A DNA stretch of 64,000 nt from Mojavia pulchra JT2-VF2 (GTDB lineage: Bacteria > Cyanobacteriota > Cyanobacteriia > Cyanobacteriales > Nostocaceae), in assembly GCA_019359325.1 (NCBI GenBank), contig JAHHHN010000001.1, positions 372,001-436,000 of the forward strand, in the 5' to 3' direction. The notes under the pieces are model-generated. The model was given only the letters and a program-made list of their open reading frames with translations. It was not told where the DNA came from and did not search any database. This document shows positions 17,698 through 26,934 of the stretch, one piece after another; within the stretch, counting starts at the first letter, position 1, and every line of letters begins with the position of its first letter. The translations under genes and the position numbers were made by a program.

Positions 17698-18375
17698 ATG
17701 TCTTCAGATACTAGCTCTTTCTTCAATCTGCCTGTTGATGCACCTCCGATAAGGGTGTTGATTGTCGAAGATGATCCAATGATGCAACTGGGGCTGGAAC
17801 AATCATTAATGGTTTACTCCCAGTTAGAAGTTGTAGGACAAGCAGAAGATGGCTATTTAGGTGTGCAAGCAGCGCTGCAACTGAAACCCGATTTGGTAGT
17901 AATGGATATCGGGTTACCGCGACTAGATGGAATTGCAGCGACACAGCAAATTAAGGCAGCATTGCCAGAGACTCATGTAGTGATGCTGACATCTCACCAA
18001 ACGGAGACAGAAATAATTGCGGCACTGTCTAGCGGTGCAGACGCATATTGTATCAAAGGTGCAAGTGTAGAGCGATTGTTAAGTGCGATCGCCGCCGCAG
18101 TTGAGGGTGCAACTTACCTCGATCCCCTAATTGCGCGACGAGTAATTGAAAATCTCCGCCCCCCCTCAGCGAAGGGAAACACTGCTAACCTTTCTGGGCG
18201 AGAGTTAGAAGTATTGAAACTGATGGTGGACGGTTTGAGTAACCCAGAGATTGCAGAAAAACTCTATCTCAGCCCCAACACTGTTAAGACTCACGTTCGG
18301 GGAATTATGAACAAACTAGCAGTAGACGATCGCGTGCAAGCAGCAGTTGTGGCACTGCGTTCTGGTTTAGTGTAA
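17698..18375 (+). CDS. NarL/FixJ-type response regulator
   Basis: This 225-aa two-component response regulator has a receiver domain (18-135) with acidic pair Asp25-Asp26, phospho-acceptor Asp70 (VVMDIGLPRLDG) and Lys120. A LuxR-type helix-turn-helix follows at about 165-225 (LSGRELEVLKLMVDGLSNPE). It should bind DNA when phosphorylated. No sensor kinase is adjacent, so the partner is unknown. The start is the ATG at 17698, but no Shine-Dalgarno sequence precedes it because a tandem repeat occupies the leader. A second repeat array follows the gene. Confidence 0.95.
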   Translation: MSSDTSSFFNLPVDAPPIRVLIVEDDPMMQLGLEQSLMVYSQLEVVGQAEDGYLGVQAALQLKPDLVVMDIGLPRLDGIAATQQIKAALPETHVVMLTSHQTETEIIAALSSGADAYCIKGASVERLLSAIAAAVEGATYLDPLIARRVIENLRPPSAKGNTANLSGRELEVLKLMVDGLSNPEIAEKLYLSPNTVKTHVRGIMNKLAVDDRVQAAVVALRSGLV

Positions 18376-18436
18376 TTACTACAGCCGTACATACATTGCT
18401 TGCTTATTCAGGAATATCCAATACTAATTAATGAGG

Positions 18437-18688
18437 CTCAAAGACTCGTTCATCTAGCTCAAAGCCTCGTTCATCCACCTCAAAGACTCGTTCACGAGTA
18501 TTAAAGACTCATTCATCCACCTCAAAGACTCGTTCACGAGTATTAAAGACTCGTTCATCTAGCTCAAAGACTCATTCACGAGTATTAAAGACTCGTTCAT
18601 CCACCTCAAAGACTCGTTCACGAGTATTAAAGACTCATTCATCCACCTCAAAGACTCATTAACGAGTATTAAAGACTCATCAGCCAGT
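18437..18688. repeat. 21-nt tandem repeat, 12 units
   Basis: Twelve units of exactly 21 nt alternate between two kinds: ctcaaagactcgttcatccac and attaaagactcgttcacgagt types. Read on the minus strand, one frame gives repeating NESLRWM and NESLILV heptapeptides, but no start or surrounding gene supports translation. It begins 62 bp after the response regulator gene. Confidence 0.95.
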
Positions 18689-18871
18689 AGAATGTGTTAT
18701 ATCATTTCACTTTAATAATGATACAAATACGCGGGGTAGGGGTTTAGCAGTGCTAAACCCCTACGAAAAATTTATGTCTACAGGATTTTCGTGAATTGGT
18801 ATTAGCAACAGCGTAACGCACCATCTTTATTTGTGACAGTGCGTTAGACCTTCCTTAATTACGAATTATTA

Positions 18872-19441
18872 TCAGTGTTGATGTACTCGCTCAAGTAGCC
18901 ACAGTGAAGAGACAGTGCCTACAAAATGAGCTACGATTCCATTAAAGTTTGCTACCGCCACAAACACATCAAGCGCTCGAATAATTTTATAAGGGTCAGT
19001 GATTGCTACTCCTGGAGGTTGGGAGATAGATTTTGCTACCAGTACTCCTAATGTTGAACCACCACCCAAAATAGTTAATAATATACCCACCAAACCTACG
19101 ATCACTCCTAGCCGAATAGCACTAACTGTATCTACCTTACTAGGATGAAGTGCCGGATTAGGATTTGCTAAACGCTTGCCTATCCGCGTGTAACGAAAAT
19201 CCCAATAGACACTAAATAATAGCGCCACAATTCCACACGCGGCCCAAAATATACCTACCCCAAGACCTGCATTCTGTTGTTCGGTAAAACCACGACCAGT
19301 TGCAGCAAACAACAAAGCTATGCCACAAACTACGGCCAGTCCCAATTGTATCCAAAAGGCAATCCAGCCTGTGAAGTGAATAGTATTAGCAATTCCTTTA
19401 ATTTCGGGTGCTGGCGATCGCACTTCTGATTCGGTTTGCAT
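18872..19441 (-). CDS. DUF3611 family membrane protein (Tic21/PIC1-related)
   Basis: A 189-aa integral membrane protein has four predicted helices (about 25-47, 57-78, 108-132 and 152-180). The sequence fits DUF3611, the family to which chloroplast Tic21/PIC1 belongs; that plant protein has been linked to protein import and iron transport. Its cyanobacterial role is unsettled. The N-terminal 20 residues are polar and probably cytoplasmic. It is monocistronic and divergent from recQ by 155 bp. Confidence 0.8.
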   Translation of the reverse strand: MQTESEVRSPAPEIKGIANTIHFTGWIAFWIQLGLAVVCGIALLFAATGRGFTEQQNAGLGVGIFWAACGIVALLFSVYWDFRYTRIGKRLANPNPALHPSKVDTVSAIRLGVIVGLVGILLTILGGGSTLGVLVAKSISQPPGVAITDPYKIIRALDVFVAVANFNGIVAHFVGTVSSLWLLERVHQH

Positions 19442-19596
19442 ATTACTTTTTATCTAATTACCATATCCCTATTCACTAAGCATATTTCTACTACTACGCC
19501 TCATACCCCCATCTCCAGACAGAAACATCACAAAATCTGGGGGAATACAATCGCAACTAATAGGCCTGGGAACTCTCAAAGCGGCATTAATTTTTT

Positions 19597-21216
19597 ATGG
19601 CTAAACAGCGGCAAAATATTAACCAAATTGCTCAACAAACCTTTGGCTACGATCACTTGCGTCCCGGACAGGAAGAAGTTATCAAAGCAATTCTTGAAGG
19701 ATACGATACTTTAGCCGTAATGCCTACGGGTTCAGGTAAATCTGCAATCTACCAAATTGCTGCTTTGCTAATTCCCGGTGTCACAATAGTTATCTCCCCT
19801 CTACTGGCCCTGCAAAGTGACCAAGTAGAAAGTATTGCCGAACAGGATATCGCCGCAGCCGCAGCCGTCAACTCTACTATTTCCAATTCTCAACGCCAAG
19901 AAGTCTTTACTGATTTAGAACACCAACAGCTAGAATTTCTCTTTCTTTCTCCAGAACAATTCAATAATGAGGAAGTCCTAGCAAAACTGATAGATGCTAA
20001 ACCTTCTTTATTTGTAGTTGATGAAGCTCACTGTATTAGTGAGTGGGGGCATGATTTCCGTCCCGACTACCTACGATTGGGTGCAGTCATTGCAGCACTT
20101 GGTCATCCCACTGTTTTAGCACTAACCGCCACCGCTTCTCCTTTAATTCGGGATGAGATTGTTGAACGCTTGGGGATGCGAGAAGCGCAGATATTTGTAC
20201 GTGGTTTTGACAGACCAAATATTTGGCTGGGTGTTGAAAGATTCCACGAGGAAACCGAAAAACTTAAGGCTTTGCTCAAGTATGTTAGCGCCACCAAAAA
20301 ACCAGGAATTATTTACGCAGCCACCCGAAAGCATACAGAAAAACTGGCGGCAATTTTGCGGAAGAAAGGTATAAAAGCTTTGCCCTACCATGCTGGCATG
20401 AAAACAGGAGAACGAGAGCAAGTACAAGCTGCATTCATGGCAGATCAAGCAGAAGTAATTGTAGCTACTTGCGCTTTTGGTATGGGTGTAGATAAACCAA
20501 ATGTGCGCTTTGTTTTTCACTACGACATCAGCGATTCTCTGGACTCCTATTACCAAGAAATTGGGCGTTCTGGGCGAGATGGCGAGGAAGCACAAGCAAT
20601 TTTGTTTTACCGTCCCGACGATTTGCAAATCCGCCGCTTTTTAGCTAGTGGCGGCAAAATAGATGTTGATGAAGTGTTGCAGGTAGTGGAAGCAGTACAA
20701 CAAGCTGATGAACCAATTGATGTAGAAGATTTACAAGCAGCAACAGATTTATCCCAAAGCAAAGTCACAAAAGCTATCAGTCGCTTAGAAGAAGTAGACG
20801 CTGTGGAAGTTTTACCAACAGGTGAGGTAACAAAAAGCGAGGCAGAAGTTGACCAAACTACTTCAGTACAAGCAGCCACCTTAGCACATCAGCGCCGGCA
20901 ACAATTCATGCGATCGCGTCTAGAAATGATGCGAAACTATGCAGAATTGCGTGATTGTCGTCGTGAGTATTTACTAAACTATTTTGGCGAACCCCTAGCT
21001 CAAAAATGCGGATTTTGTGACAACTGCCAAGCGGGAATCACCATTGAGGAAGATACATTTCAACCATTCCCCATCAATAGCTGTGTAATTCATACTCACT
21101 TTGGTAAAGGGCAAGTAATGCGCTATGAAGCAGACAAAATGGTGGTTTTATTTGAAAAAGTCGGCTACAAAACCCTCGCCATTGAACTAGTGCAGAGACT
21201 GTTAAAGCAGCTTTGA
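19597..21216 (+). CDS. recQ: RecQ-family ATP-dependent DNA helicase with UvrD-like tail
   Basis: This SF2 helicase unwinds DNA in recombination and repair. Walker A PTGSGKS is at 43-49, motif II DEAH at 142-145 followed by the RecQ signature [13 protein letters not shown], and motif VI is [11 protein letters not shown] zinc-binding segment ([12 protein letters not shown] ... CGFCDNC) lies at about 450-477. The 539-aa protein lacks the HRDC domain and instead ends (about 493-539) in [14 protein letters not shown] ... [12 protein letters not shown], which resembles the C-terminal Tudor-like domain of UvrD/PcrA. The start ATG at 19597 matches the family's N-terminus. Confidence 0.93.
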   Translation: MAKQRQNINQIAQQTFGYDHLRPGQEEVIKAILEGYDTLAVMPTGSGKSAIYQIAALLIPGVTIVISPLLALQSDQVESIAEQDIAAAAAVNSTISNSQRQEVFTDLEHQQLEFLFLSPEQFNNEEVLAKLIDAKPSLFVVDEAHCISEWGHDFRPDYLRLGAVIAALGHPTVLALTATASPLIRDEIVERLGMREAQIFVRGFDRPNIWLGVERFHEETEKLKALLKYVSATKKPGIIYAATRKHTEKLAAILRKKGIKALPYHAGMKTGEREQVQAAFMADQAEVIVATCAFGMGVDKPNVRFVFHYDISDSLDSYYQEIGRSGRDGEEAQAILFYRPDDLQIRRFLASGGKIDVDEVLQVVEAVQQADEPIDVEDLQAATDLSQSKVTKAISRLEEVDAVEVLPTGEVTKSEAEVDQTTSVQAATLAHQRRQQFMRSRLEMMRNYAELRDCRREYLLNYFGEPLAQKCGFCDNCQAGITIEEDTFQPFPINSCVIHTHFGKGQVMRYEADKMVVLFEKVGYKTLAIELVQRLLKQL

Positions 21217-21222
21217 AAATAA

Positions 21223-21314
21223 AGGGGCTGGGGACTGGGGACAAGGGGACTGGGGACTGGGGACTAGGGACAAGGGGACTAGGGACAAGGGGACTGGGGA
21301 CTGGGGACTGGGGA
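21223..21314. repeat. Heptamer tandem repeat (ggggact)
   Basis: About a dozen copies of ggggact / agggaca stand directly after the recQ stop, of the same C/T-rich family (complementary strand) as the array before the response regulator gene. Confidence 0.85.
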
Positions 21315-21500
21315 AGAAATGATGAGTGAGCATTAACTCTTAGCCTTTGGCTATTGCCCAATGCCCCTTACTGTAATATCCCCACCTGATAGCAAGTGAT
21401 CAAACTCAGGGATGATGAGAAAACAGCGCCAAATTGCCAATATTGCAGTACATAGCTTGGTATTTAGATAATTGCTAGCGATCGCAAAGGATAAGGCGGC

Positions 21501-21974
21501 ATGATTAAATCTTGGTTGGTAATTGGGGGTGTAGCTTTCGTAGTTGCCTTAGCAGCTAACTTAATTACACCCAGCGATCGTAAGTGGTTTGAGCGATTGC
21601 GAAGACCCAGATGGCTAATTTTTGAACCAGCAATTCCCATCATCTGGACTGTAATCTTTATTTGTGGTGCTTGGTCAGCTTATATTATTTGGGAAAGCAG
21701 CCCTGGAACTACTAATACTTGGTTGCTCATGGGTTTATACTTACTTCTAGAAATTGTGACTATTGCTTACACGCCTGTCATGTTCCGGCTTCGCAGTCTC
21801 AAGGTTGGTACGATTATTGGTGGCACAGGCTTTATTGTCGGTCTTTTACTAACACTTGCAGTCTTACGTACCTCTGCTTGGGCAGCATTATTATTAGTGC
21901 CTTATTTACTATGGAGTCCAATTGGTACTTATACCACTTGGGAGATGCTTAAGCTCAATCCTCAAGACGCTTAA
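21501..21974 (+). CDS. TspO/MBR family protein, copy 1
   Basis: This is a 157-aa five-helix membrane protein of the translocator protein family. Visible signs are the RRPRWLIFEPAIPIIWTVIF segment, the Trp-rich helices and the final PYLLWSPIGTYTTWEMLKLN, matching the family's end. TspO proteins bind tetrapyrroles and cholesterol-like ligands and act in stress and porphyrin control in bacteria. A second homologue follows 89 bp downstream on the same strand, so they may form one operon. Confidence 0.88.
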   Translation: MIKSWLVIGGVAFVVALAANLITPSDRKWFERLRRPRWLIFEPAIPIIWTVIFICGAWSAYIIWESSPGTTNTWLLMGLYLLLEIVTIAYTPVMFRLRSLKVGTIIGGTGFIVGLLLTLAVLRTSAWAALLLVPYLLWSPIGTYTTWEMLKLNPQDA

Positions 21975-22063
21975 TTAACCAGAGATTCTCACCAGCGACT
22001 GATTAAACTTATACCTTAAATTGCCAAACTTGCATTGTACAAGCCTTCTTAAGGGTGAACAGC

Positions 22064-22537
22064 ATGATTCAATCTTGGATGGTGATTGGGGCTGTAACAT
22101 TCATAATCGCATTGGGAAGCTTTTTCATCACACCTCGTGATGTCAAATGGTTCGCATTGTTAAGCCGCCCCCGATGGCTAATTTTTGAGCCATTAATTCC
22201 CGTAATTTGGACTGTAATTTTTATTTGCGGTGCTGCTTCAGCTAATATTGTCTGGGAAAAAAACCCAGGAAGCATTATTACTTGGCTGCTAATGGGATTG
22301 TACATTTTAGTAGAAATTATCACCGTCGCCTACATACCTTTAATGCTGAGGTTACGCAGTCTCAAAGCAGGAGAGGTAGTTGGGCTAGTCGGGATAATTT
22401 TCGGTGCTATTCTCACTGTTTGTGTTGCACCAATTTCTGGTTGGGCAGCACTTTTGCTCGTTCCTTATTTAGTTTGGTATCCTGTTGGAACCTACACAAC
22501 TGACGAGTTGAGACAACTAAATCCTGAAGATGCGTAG
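22064..22537 (+). CDS. TspO/MBR family protein, copy 2
   Basis: This is a second TspO homologue, 157 aa from ATG 22064 (a GTG at 22055 would add MNS). It aligns along its whole length with copy 1 (SRPRWLIFEPLIPVIWTVIF; PYLVWYPVGTYTTDELRQLN), so the pair arose by tandem duplication and has since diverged. Five membrane helices are predicted. The gene ends 8 bp from the convergent dipeptidase gene. Confidence 0.87.
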   Translation: MIQSWMVIGAVTFIIALGSFFITPRDVKWFALLSRPRWLIFEPLIPVIWTVIFICGAASANIVWEKNPGSIITWLLMGLYILVEIITVAYIPLMLRLRSLKAGEVVGLVGIIFGAILTVCVAPISGWAALLLVPYLVWYPVGTYTTDELRQLNPEDA

Positions 22538-22545
22538 CATCGCAC

Positions 22546-23253
22546 CTATAACAAACGTCCATAGCGGGCTGTGAAAGAATTATCTGGATGAGATTGATTA
22601 TTCAACCAAGCCCACATTTGATCGCCATAGGAAAAATGCCACCATTCTCTGGGATTACGTTGAAATCCCGCTTTTAACATAACATCTTGTAATAACTGAC
22701 GCTGGCTGTGATACTGTTTTGCCTCTGGGTACTCACTATTGGCATAGTAATCGGGAAGCGATCGCTCTGACAATTCATCAATCGGCGAACCCATATTTAC
22801 GATTTGCCCTGTATCATCTACCAGCGTCACATCTACTGCTGCACCCGTACTATGGGGAGGGGGAGTTTTTTCATCCAAGCTGGGTACAGCCCAAATTTGA
22901 TAAACCAACTCCCAAATTTCTTGGCGTTGGTTGGGTGATAACTCCGCCTCAATTAAACTCCTCTGCTGTAGCGCCTCTGCAAAGCTGTAATCTACCATAA
23001 ACTGCTGCACAGCTACTGGGCGATAGGCATCAAAGATTTGAATGTACCAGTTAGGGTGCAATAGTTGCAGATAATTTTGTGCTGCGATCAAACGGTCAAT
23101 CACACTTTGCCGCAGATAATAAGGAGAGTGTTCACCATAAGGCGCACCGAGTTTTTCATAAGGATGGGGAGATTCCACCGCAAATAGTTTTAAAGGAATC
23201 TCCACCAAGGGTTCACCACACTCGACAATCGGTATTTGATGATAAGGTCTCAT
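22546..23253 (-). CDS. D-alanyl-D-alanine dipeptidase (VanX family)
   Basis: This 235-aa zinc dipeptidase is of peptidase family M15D. Key residues are visible: Arg78 in FDAYRPV, His134 and Asp141 in HSTGAAVDVTL, and Glu203 and His206 in EWWHFSY. VanX-type enzymes hydrolyse free D-Ala-D-Ala; outside vancomycin resistance clusters they recycle or degrade cell-wall dipeptide. No vanH or vanA neighbour is present, so a resistance role is unlikely. No signal peptide is seen, so it is probably cytoplasmic. Confidence 0.92.
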   Translation of the reverse strand: MRPYHQIPIVECGEPLVEIPLKLFAVESPHPYEKLGAPYGEHSPYYLRQSVIDRLIAAQNYLQLLHPNWYIQIFDAYRPVAVQQFMVDYSFAEALQQRSLIEAELSPNQRQEIWELVYQIWAVPSLDEKTPPPHSTGAAVDVTLVDDTGQIVNMGSPIDELSERSLPDYYANSEYPEAKQYHSQRQLLQDVMLKAGFQRNPREWWHFSYGDQMWAWLNNQSHPDNSFTARYGRLL

Positions 23254-23269
23254 CTTCTAGTTTTAAAAT

Positions 23270-23319
23270 GGGAATTGGGAATTGGGAATTGGGAATTGGG
23301 CATCGGGCATTGGGCATTA
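23270..23319. repeat. Heptamer tandem repeat (gggaatt)
   Basis: About seven units of gggaatt / gggcatt lie upstream of the dipeptidase gene. Confidence 0.8.
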
Positions 23320-23515
23320 AATATTGATTTTCATGCCTTAGTTGTGGGATTTTCCTGTGGGGGGCTGTCTTGAAAATAAGGCAGAGGCCAGAAGGAATAA
23401 AAATTTTAACGCGATCGTTTTGTAATTTATTACATGAGTTCTAACTTGAAAATACTACTTCGACCAATATTGATGTAGATAATTAAATGCCCCATGCCCA
23501 TTTAATTTATGACTG

Positions 23516-23752
23516 CTACTTATCCGTTACTTTGTCTACAACCTCTGGTACTGGATCATAACCACCTGGATGAAATGGATGACAGCGCAAGATGCGTCGA
23601 ATCCCCATCCAGCCACCACGCCAAGGGCCAAATCTTTCAACTGCTTGCAAGGTATACATCGAACAAGTTGGTTGAAAACGACAAGTTGGCGGAAACAACG
23701 GCGAAATAAACATTCGGTAGCCCCGAATCAGCCAAATCAATAATAATTTCAT
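23516..23752 (-). CDS. yidD: Membrane protein insertion efficiency factor YidD
   Basis: YidD is a small protein (78 aa) that helps YidC insert membrane proteins. The family pattern is complete: [35 protein letters not shown], then [26 protein letters not shown], with the conserved Cys residues. An amphipathic N-terminal helix would attach it to the membrane. The rnpA/rpmH/yidC partners are not nearby. It is divergent from the phytol kinase gene by 49 bp. Confidence 0.95.
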   Translation of the reverse strand: MKLLLIWLIRGYRMFISPLFPPTCRFQPTCSMYTLQAVERFGPWRGGWMGIRRILRCHPFHPGGYDPVPEVVDKVTDK

Positions 23753-23801
23753 AGCAGTAACCCAAATCTAATAAAGTAGTAACAAAGACTCAAATTTCCT
23801 A

Positions 23802-24509
23802 GTGGCATCTTTATTAAGTAAATTTCCCGGTTTAGAGTCAATTCCCCCTTTATGGCTAAAAATTGCCATCGTTGCGATTTGGGTATTACTCATTCTGATC
23901 ATCGCATGGGGGATTAATCGCTTTGCCAAGAATGACCCAGAAGTTGTACGAAAGGTAGTTCATATTGGCACTGGTAATGTAATATTGCTCGCCTGGTGGC
24001 TGGATATTCCTGCAAGCGTAGGCATTACAGCCTCAATTTTAGCGAGCGCTGTAACCTTATTGTCTTACCGCCTACCAATTCTCCCTGGAATTAATAGTGT
24101 TGGCCGTCAAAGTTTGGGAACCTTTTTTTACTCTGTCAGTTTCGGCATTTTAGTTGCCTACTTTTGGTATGTGCAACAACCCCAGTACGCAGCGCTAGGA
24201 ATTTTAGTGATGACATGGGGAGATGGACTAGCCGCTTTGATTGGGCAACGCTTTGGTAAGCATAAGTATAAAGTCTTCGGGGGGCAAAAAAGCTGGGAAG
24301 GCTCCTTGACGATGGCCCTTGCTAGTTATCTCGCCAGTAGTTTAGTTTTACTCGGTGTGCAAGGGAATATTTGGCAAACTTGGGTAATATCATTGCTAGT
24401 TGCATTGGTGGCTACGGGTTTAGAAGCCTTTTCGTTTTTAGGAATTGATAATCTCACAGTTCCTTTAGGTAGCGCAGCCCTGGCATATACACTAATTCAG
24501 CTACTTTGA
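23802..24509 (+). CDS. Phytol/polyprenol kinase-like membrane protein (VTE5 family)
   Basis: This is a 235-aa membrane protein with six or seven helices. The segment EVVRKVVHIGTGNVILLAWW, the TWGDGLAALIGQRFGKHKYK loop and GGQKSWEGSL identify the dolichol/phytol kinase and CTP-dependent kinase family. Such enzymes phosphorylate phytol released from chlorophyll for tocopherol and phylloquinone synthesis. The substrate is inferred from cyanobacterial relatives, not shown. The start codon is GTG at 23802; no ATG precedes the conserved region. Confidence 0.87.
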   Translation: MASLLSKFPGLESIPPLWLKIAIVAIWVLLILIIAWGINRFAKNDPEVVRKVVHIGTGNVILLAWWLDIPASVGITASILASAVTLLSYRLPILPGINSVGRQSLGTFFYSVSFGILVAYFWYVQQPQYAALGILVMTWGDGLAALIGQRFGKHKYKVFGGQKSWEGSLTMALASYLASSLVLLGVQGNIWQTWVISLLVALVATGLEAFSFLGIDNLTVPLGSAALAYTLIQLL

Positions 24510-25124
24510 TGTAACTCAATGAATTGACAATAGTAAAAATTAAAAATTAGCAATAATTACAATCTCAACTCCCAATAAATTTTAAGAACATTAATAGTTT
24601 ATTAGTTAAGTTTTTTAAACACAAAGCTCAACTTCTACCAATCCAATATACATAGGCAAAATTAAAAGTTGCTTTTAAGCAATGCTGCCAACCTACTACC
24701 GAAACAGGCTTTAGCACAGCTTCAAAAATAAACGGTATTAGCCAATACTTTTAGCTAAAAATACTGCATTGGTAAGATAAGCATAATCTTTTTACCATCT
24801 CTTTAGATGAGTATTAGATAAGAGATAAAGCTAATCTCTAGTCTCAGTTAGCTGAAAAAAAGAAATCTGCACCTGTTATAGTGTTGCAATTTCAAAAAAA
24901 GTTGTGATTTTGGAATCTAAAATTAGCCCACGGAAGGAATCTTCTTCATTTGGGACTATTTATATTGATTGTACTTTTTCCGTAAAAATAACCACAGAAT
25001 TACAACCAAATAGAGATTATAAAATAGCTAAGTTTAACACTAAAGAGAGAGTAGATAAAGGCGCAAATGAATTTATATATAAAACAAATACAATAATTTA
25101 CTGTTAAAAAATTAAGTTTTTTAA
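24510..25124. other. Intergenic region, 615 bp, no secure gene
   Basis: The sequence is AT-rich. A GTG-started frame of 67 codons (24904-25107) has no recognisable features and is not called. A short inverted motif aatctctagtctcagttagctg lies near 24830. I find no convincing promoter, terminator or RNA gene. Confidence 0.5.
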
Positions 25125-25736
25125 ATGACTTTTTTTAATTATTCAAATCCGCCTCTGCGTCGCAAGCAGCCATCTGTAGAAATTCAAGAACTAGAAGGAA
25201 TTTGGTACATTAACTGGCAAGTTGGTAAACTTAAACTTTATTCAACTTTTTATACCTGTATAGATCAAGCTTGTATATTTTGGAGTTTGCTCCTAATTAC
25301 AATATTTTGGACTGCTCAATTTTTCCCGATAAGTTGGAGTTTACAAGCTACTTGGTGGTCAATCCTTAGCTGTATTGGCATCATAGCAATGGTTAATTGG
25401 ACTAGTTACTGGGTAAAGTCTAAACAAGTTAGCTGGGTCTTATATTGTTGGGTACTGCTGATGCTTTGCGGCCTAATATTAACTGACTTAGGCATTTTTC
25501 TTGGTTGGCCTTTGATACTGCTGAATTTATGTGCATTGTGGTTAGGATTAAGCACAATCGGATACATTTGTACTGGTTTAGCAGTGCGATCGCGTGCCCT
25601 AATCTTCGCTGGTATACTTCATCTACTGTTAATTTTCTTACTACCTTATATTGCAGCTTGGCAGTTTCTCACCACTGGCGCATTCATGGCTTTATGCTTA
25701 TTAATGTTGGCTGAATTTCAGTGGGACGGCTTATAA
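25125..25736 (+). CDS. Trp-rich hypothetical membrane protein
   Basis: A 203-aa protein has a polar N-terminus (1-45) and about six closely spaced membrane helices (50-70, 75-95, 105-125, 128-150, 155-175 and 180-200). It is rich in tryptophan and leucine. The ATG at 25125 follows the T-rich stretch ttaagttttttaa, with no Shine-Dalgarno sequence seen. I do not recognise the family. The protein-like hydrophobicity pattern and the absence of a competing frame support a real gene. Confidence 0.65.
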   Translation: MTFFNYSNPPLRRKQPSVEIQELEGIWYINWQVGKLKLYSTFYTCIDQACIFWSLLLITIFWTAQFFPISWSLQATWWSILSCIGIIAMVNWTSYWVKSKQVSWVLYCWVLLMLCGLILTDLGIFLGWPLILLNLCALWLGLSTIGYICTGLAVRSRALIFAGILHLLLIFLLPYIAAWQFLTTGAFMALCLLMLAEFQWDGL

Positions 25737-25986
25737 ATCTTATAAATATAGAATAGAAAATTTCCTACTCAAACCTTTATTTAATCTACTAAAAATTAAA
25801 ATAATTAAATTTTCCGTCAATACTACTTGAGAGATAAATAAAACGCCTAAATCTTACAAAAATTATCCCCATAGGTAGAGGATACCATAAAAAAATTGTC
25901 CAACTGTTAACAGTATACTAACAGCCTATTTTTCAGTAAAATCAAGATACTAAGATTAATCTTACAAATTTTATAAGTATCAAAAA

Positions 25987-26847
25987 ATGAGATTTAGGGA
26001 CTGGGCGACTAGAGTAATGCTAATTTTTCTGATGTTCGCCGCTCTCATTTTGGCGCTGTTTGCAGGGAAAGCAAAAAACTTACAAAATAATACAACAGCA
26101 TCAAATCCAGAGATGACAAATTGGATTCAATATCCAAACATGGAACTCCAATCAGTAGAAAAGCCGGAGAGCAAATCTCAGGATATGCTTAAATCTCAAA
26201 CTAAAACGAATCGGGTTGCAGCAAAATACATTACCACTCAAGCTTTTGCAAGCTATAAGCCTAAATATGAAATTGCACAGATACACCCAAGCAATTATGG
26301 AGAGCGGTATCCCAAAGACATTAATGGCGTACCTGTAAATAATGAACCAATTATCGTACTCCATGAAACCGGCAATTCTGCATCAAGCGCACTCCATTTT
26401 TTTCAAACACCCCATGATAATGAAAATATTCAAGCAAGTTATCATTCCTTAATTAAGCTAGATGGAACTGTGGTCTATTTAATTCCGCCAGACAAGCGAG
26501 CCTTTGGTGCAGGTAACTCAGTGTTTGATGGCCCCAACGGGCTGGAAACCGTAAAAACTAATCCTAATTTGCCACCGTCTGTAAATAACTTTGCTTACCA
26601 CGTTTCTTTAGAAACACCACCAGACGCTTGGGGCAATAATAATAATCAACAAACTCACAGCGGCTATACAGAAGCTCAATATGATTCTCTTGCTTGGTTA
26701 ATTGCTCAAAGTCAAGTTCCAGAAGATAGAATTACTACTCATCAAGCAGTAGATCGCTCTGGTCAAAAAGTTGATCCAATAAATTTTGATTTTGACAAGT
26801 TTCTGAACTTACTTAATATTTATCGCCAATTAAGGCCAATCAGTTAG
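25987..26847 (+). CDS. N-acetylmuramoyl-L-alanine amidase (Ami_2/PGRP type)
   Basis: A 286-aa amidase begins with a membrane anchor at about 8-26. A Ser/Thr/Lys-rich linker leads to the catalytic domain from about 117. Zinc ligands are His126 (IVLHETGNS), His252 (TTHQAVDR) and Asp263 (KVDP), the AmpD-like pattern; SYHSLIKLDGTV is typical of the fold. It cleaves the amide between MurNAc and L-Ala, and the anchor places the domain in the periplasm. A bidirectional hairpin follows, shared with convergent ribBA. Confidence 0.9.
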   Translation: MRFRDWATRVMLIFLMFAALILALFAGKAKNLQNNTTASNPEMTNWIQYPNMELQSVEKPESKSQDMLKSQTKTNRVAAKYITTQAFASYKPKYEIAQIHPSNYGERYPKDINGVPVNNEPIIVLHETGNSASSALHFFQTPHDNENIQASYHSLIKLDGTVVYLIPPDKRAFGAGNSVFDGPNGLETVKTNPNLPPSVNNFAYHVSLETPPDAWGNNNNQQTHSGYTEAQYDSLAWLIAQSQVPEDRITTHQAVDRSGQKVDPINFDFDKFLNLLNIYRQLRPIS

Positions 26848-26858
26848 GTAAACATCAA

Positions 26859-26916
26859 AAAATCTCAGGTAAAGACTTAAACATTAAATAGACTTTAGGT
26901 CTTTACTTGAGATTTT
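26859..26916. terminator. Bidirectional terminator between amidase and ribBA
   Basis: An 18-bp inverted repeat (26859-26876 with 26899-26916; 17 of 18 paired) has A-rich and T-rich outer ends on both strands. It lies between two convergent genes. Confidence 0.8.
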
Positions 26917-26934
26917 AAAGAGAATTAGCTTGCC

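Noticed and set aside
18437-18688. CRISPR array
   Set aside because: The units are contiguous 21-mers with no unique spacers and no cas genes nearby.
22546-23253. Vancomycin resistance role for the VanX-like dipeptidase
   Set aside because: There is no vanH, vanA-type ligase or VanRS pair nearby; a cell-wall turnover role is more likely.
24904-25107. 67-codon GTG-started frame before the Trp-rich membrane protein
   Set aside because: There is no Shine-Dalgarno sequence, no motif and an AT-rich random-looking composition; the evidence is too weak to call a gene.
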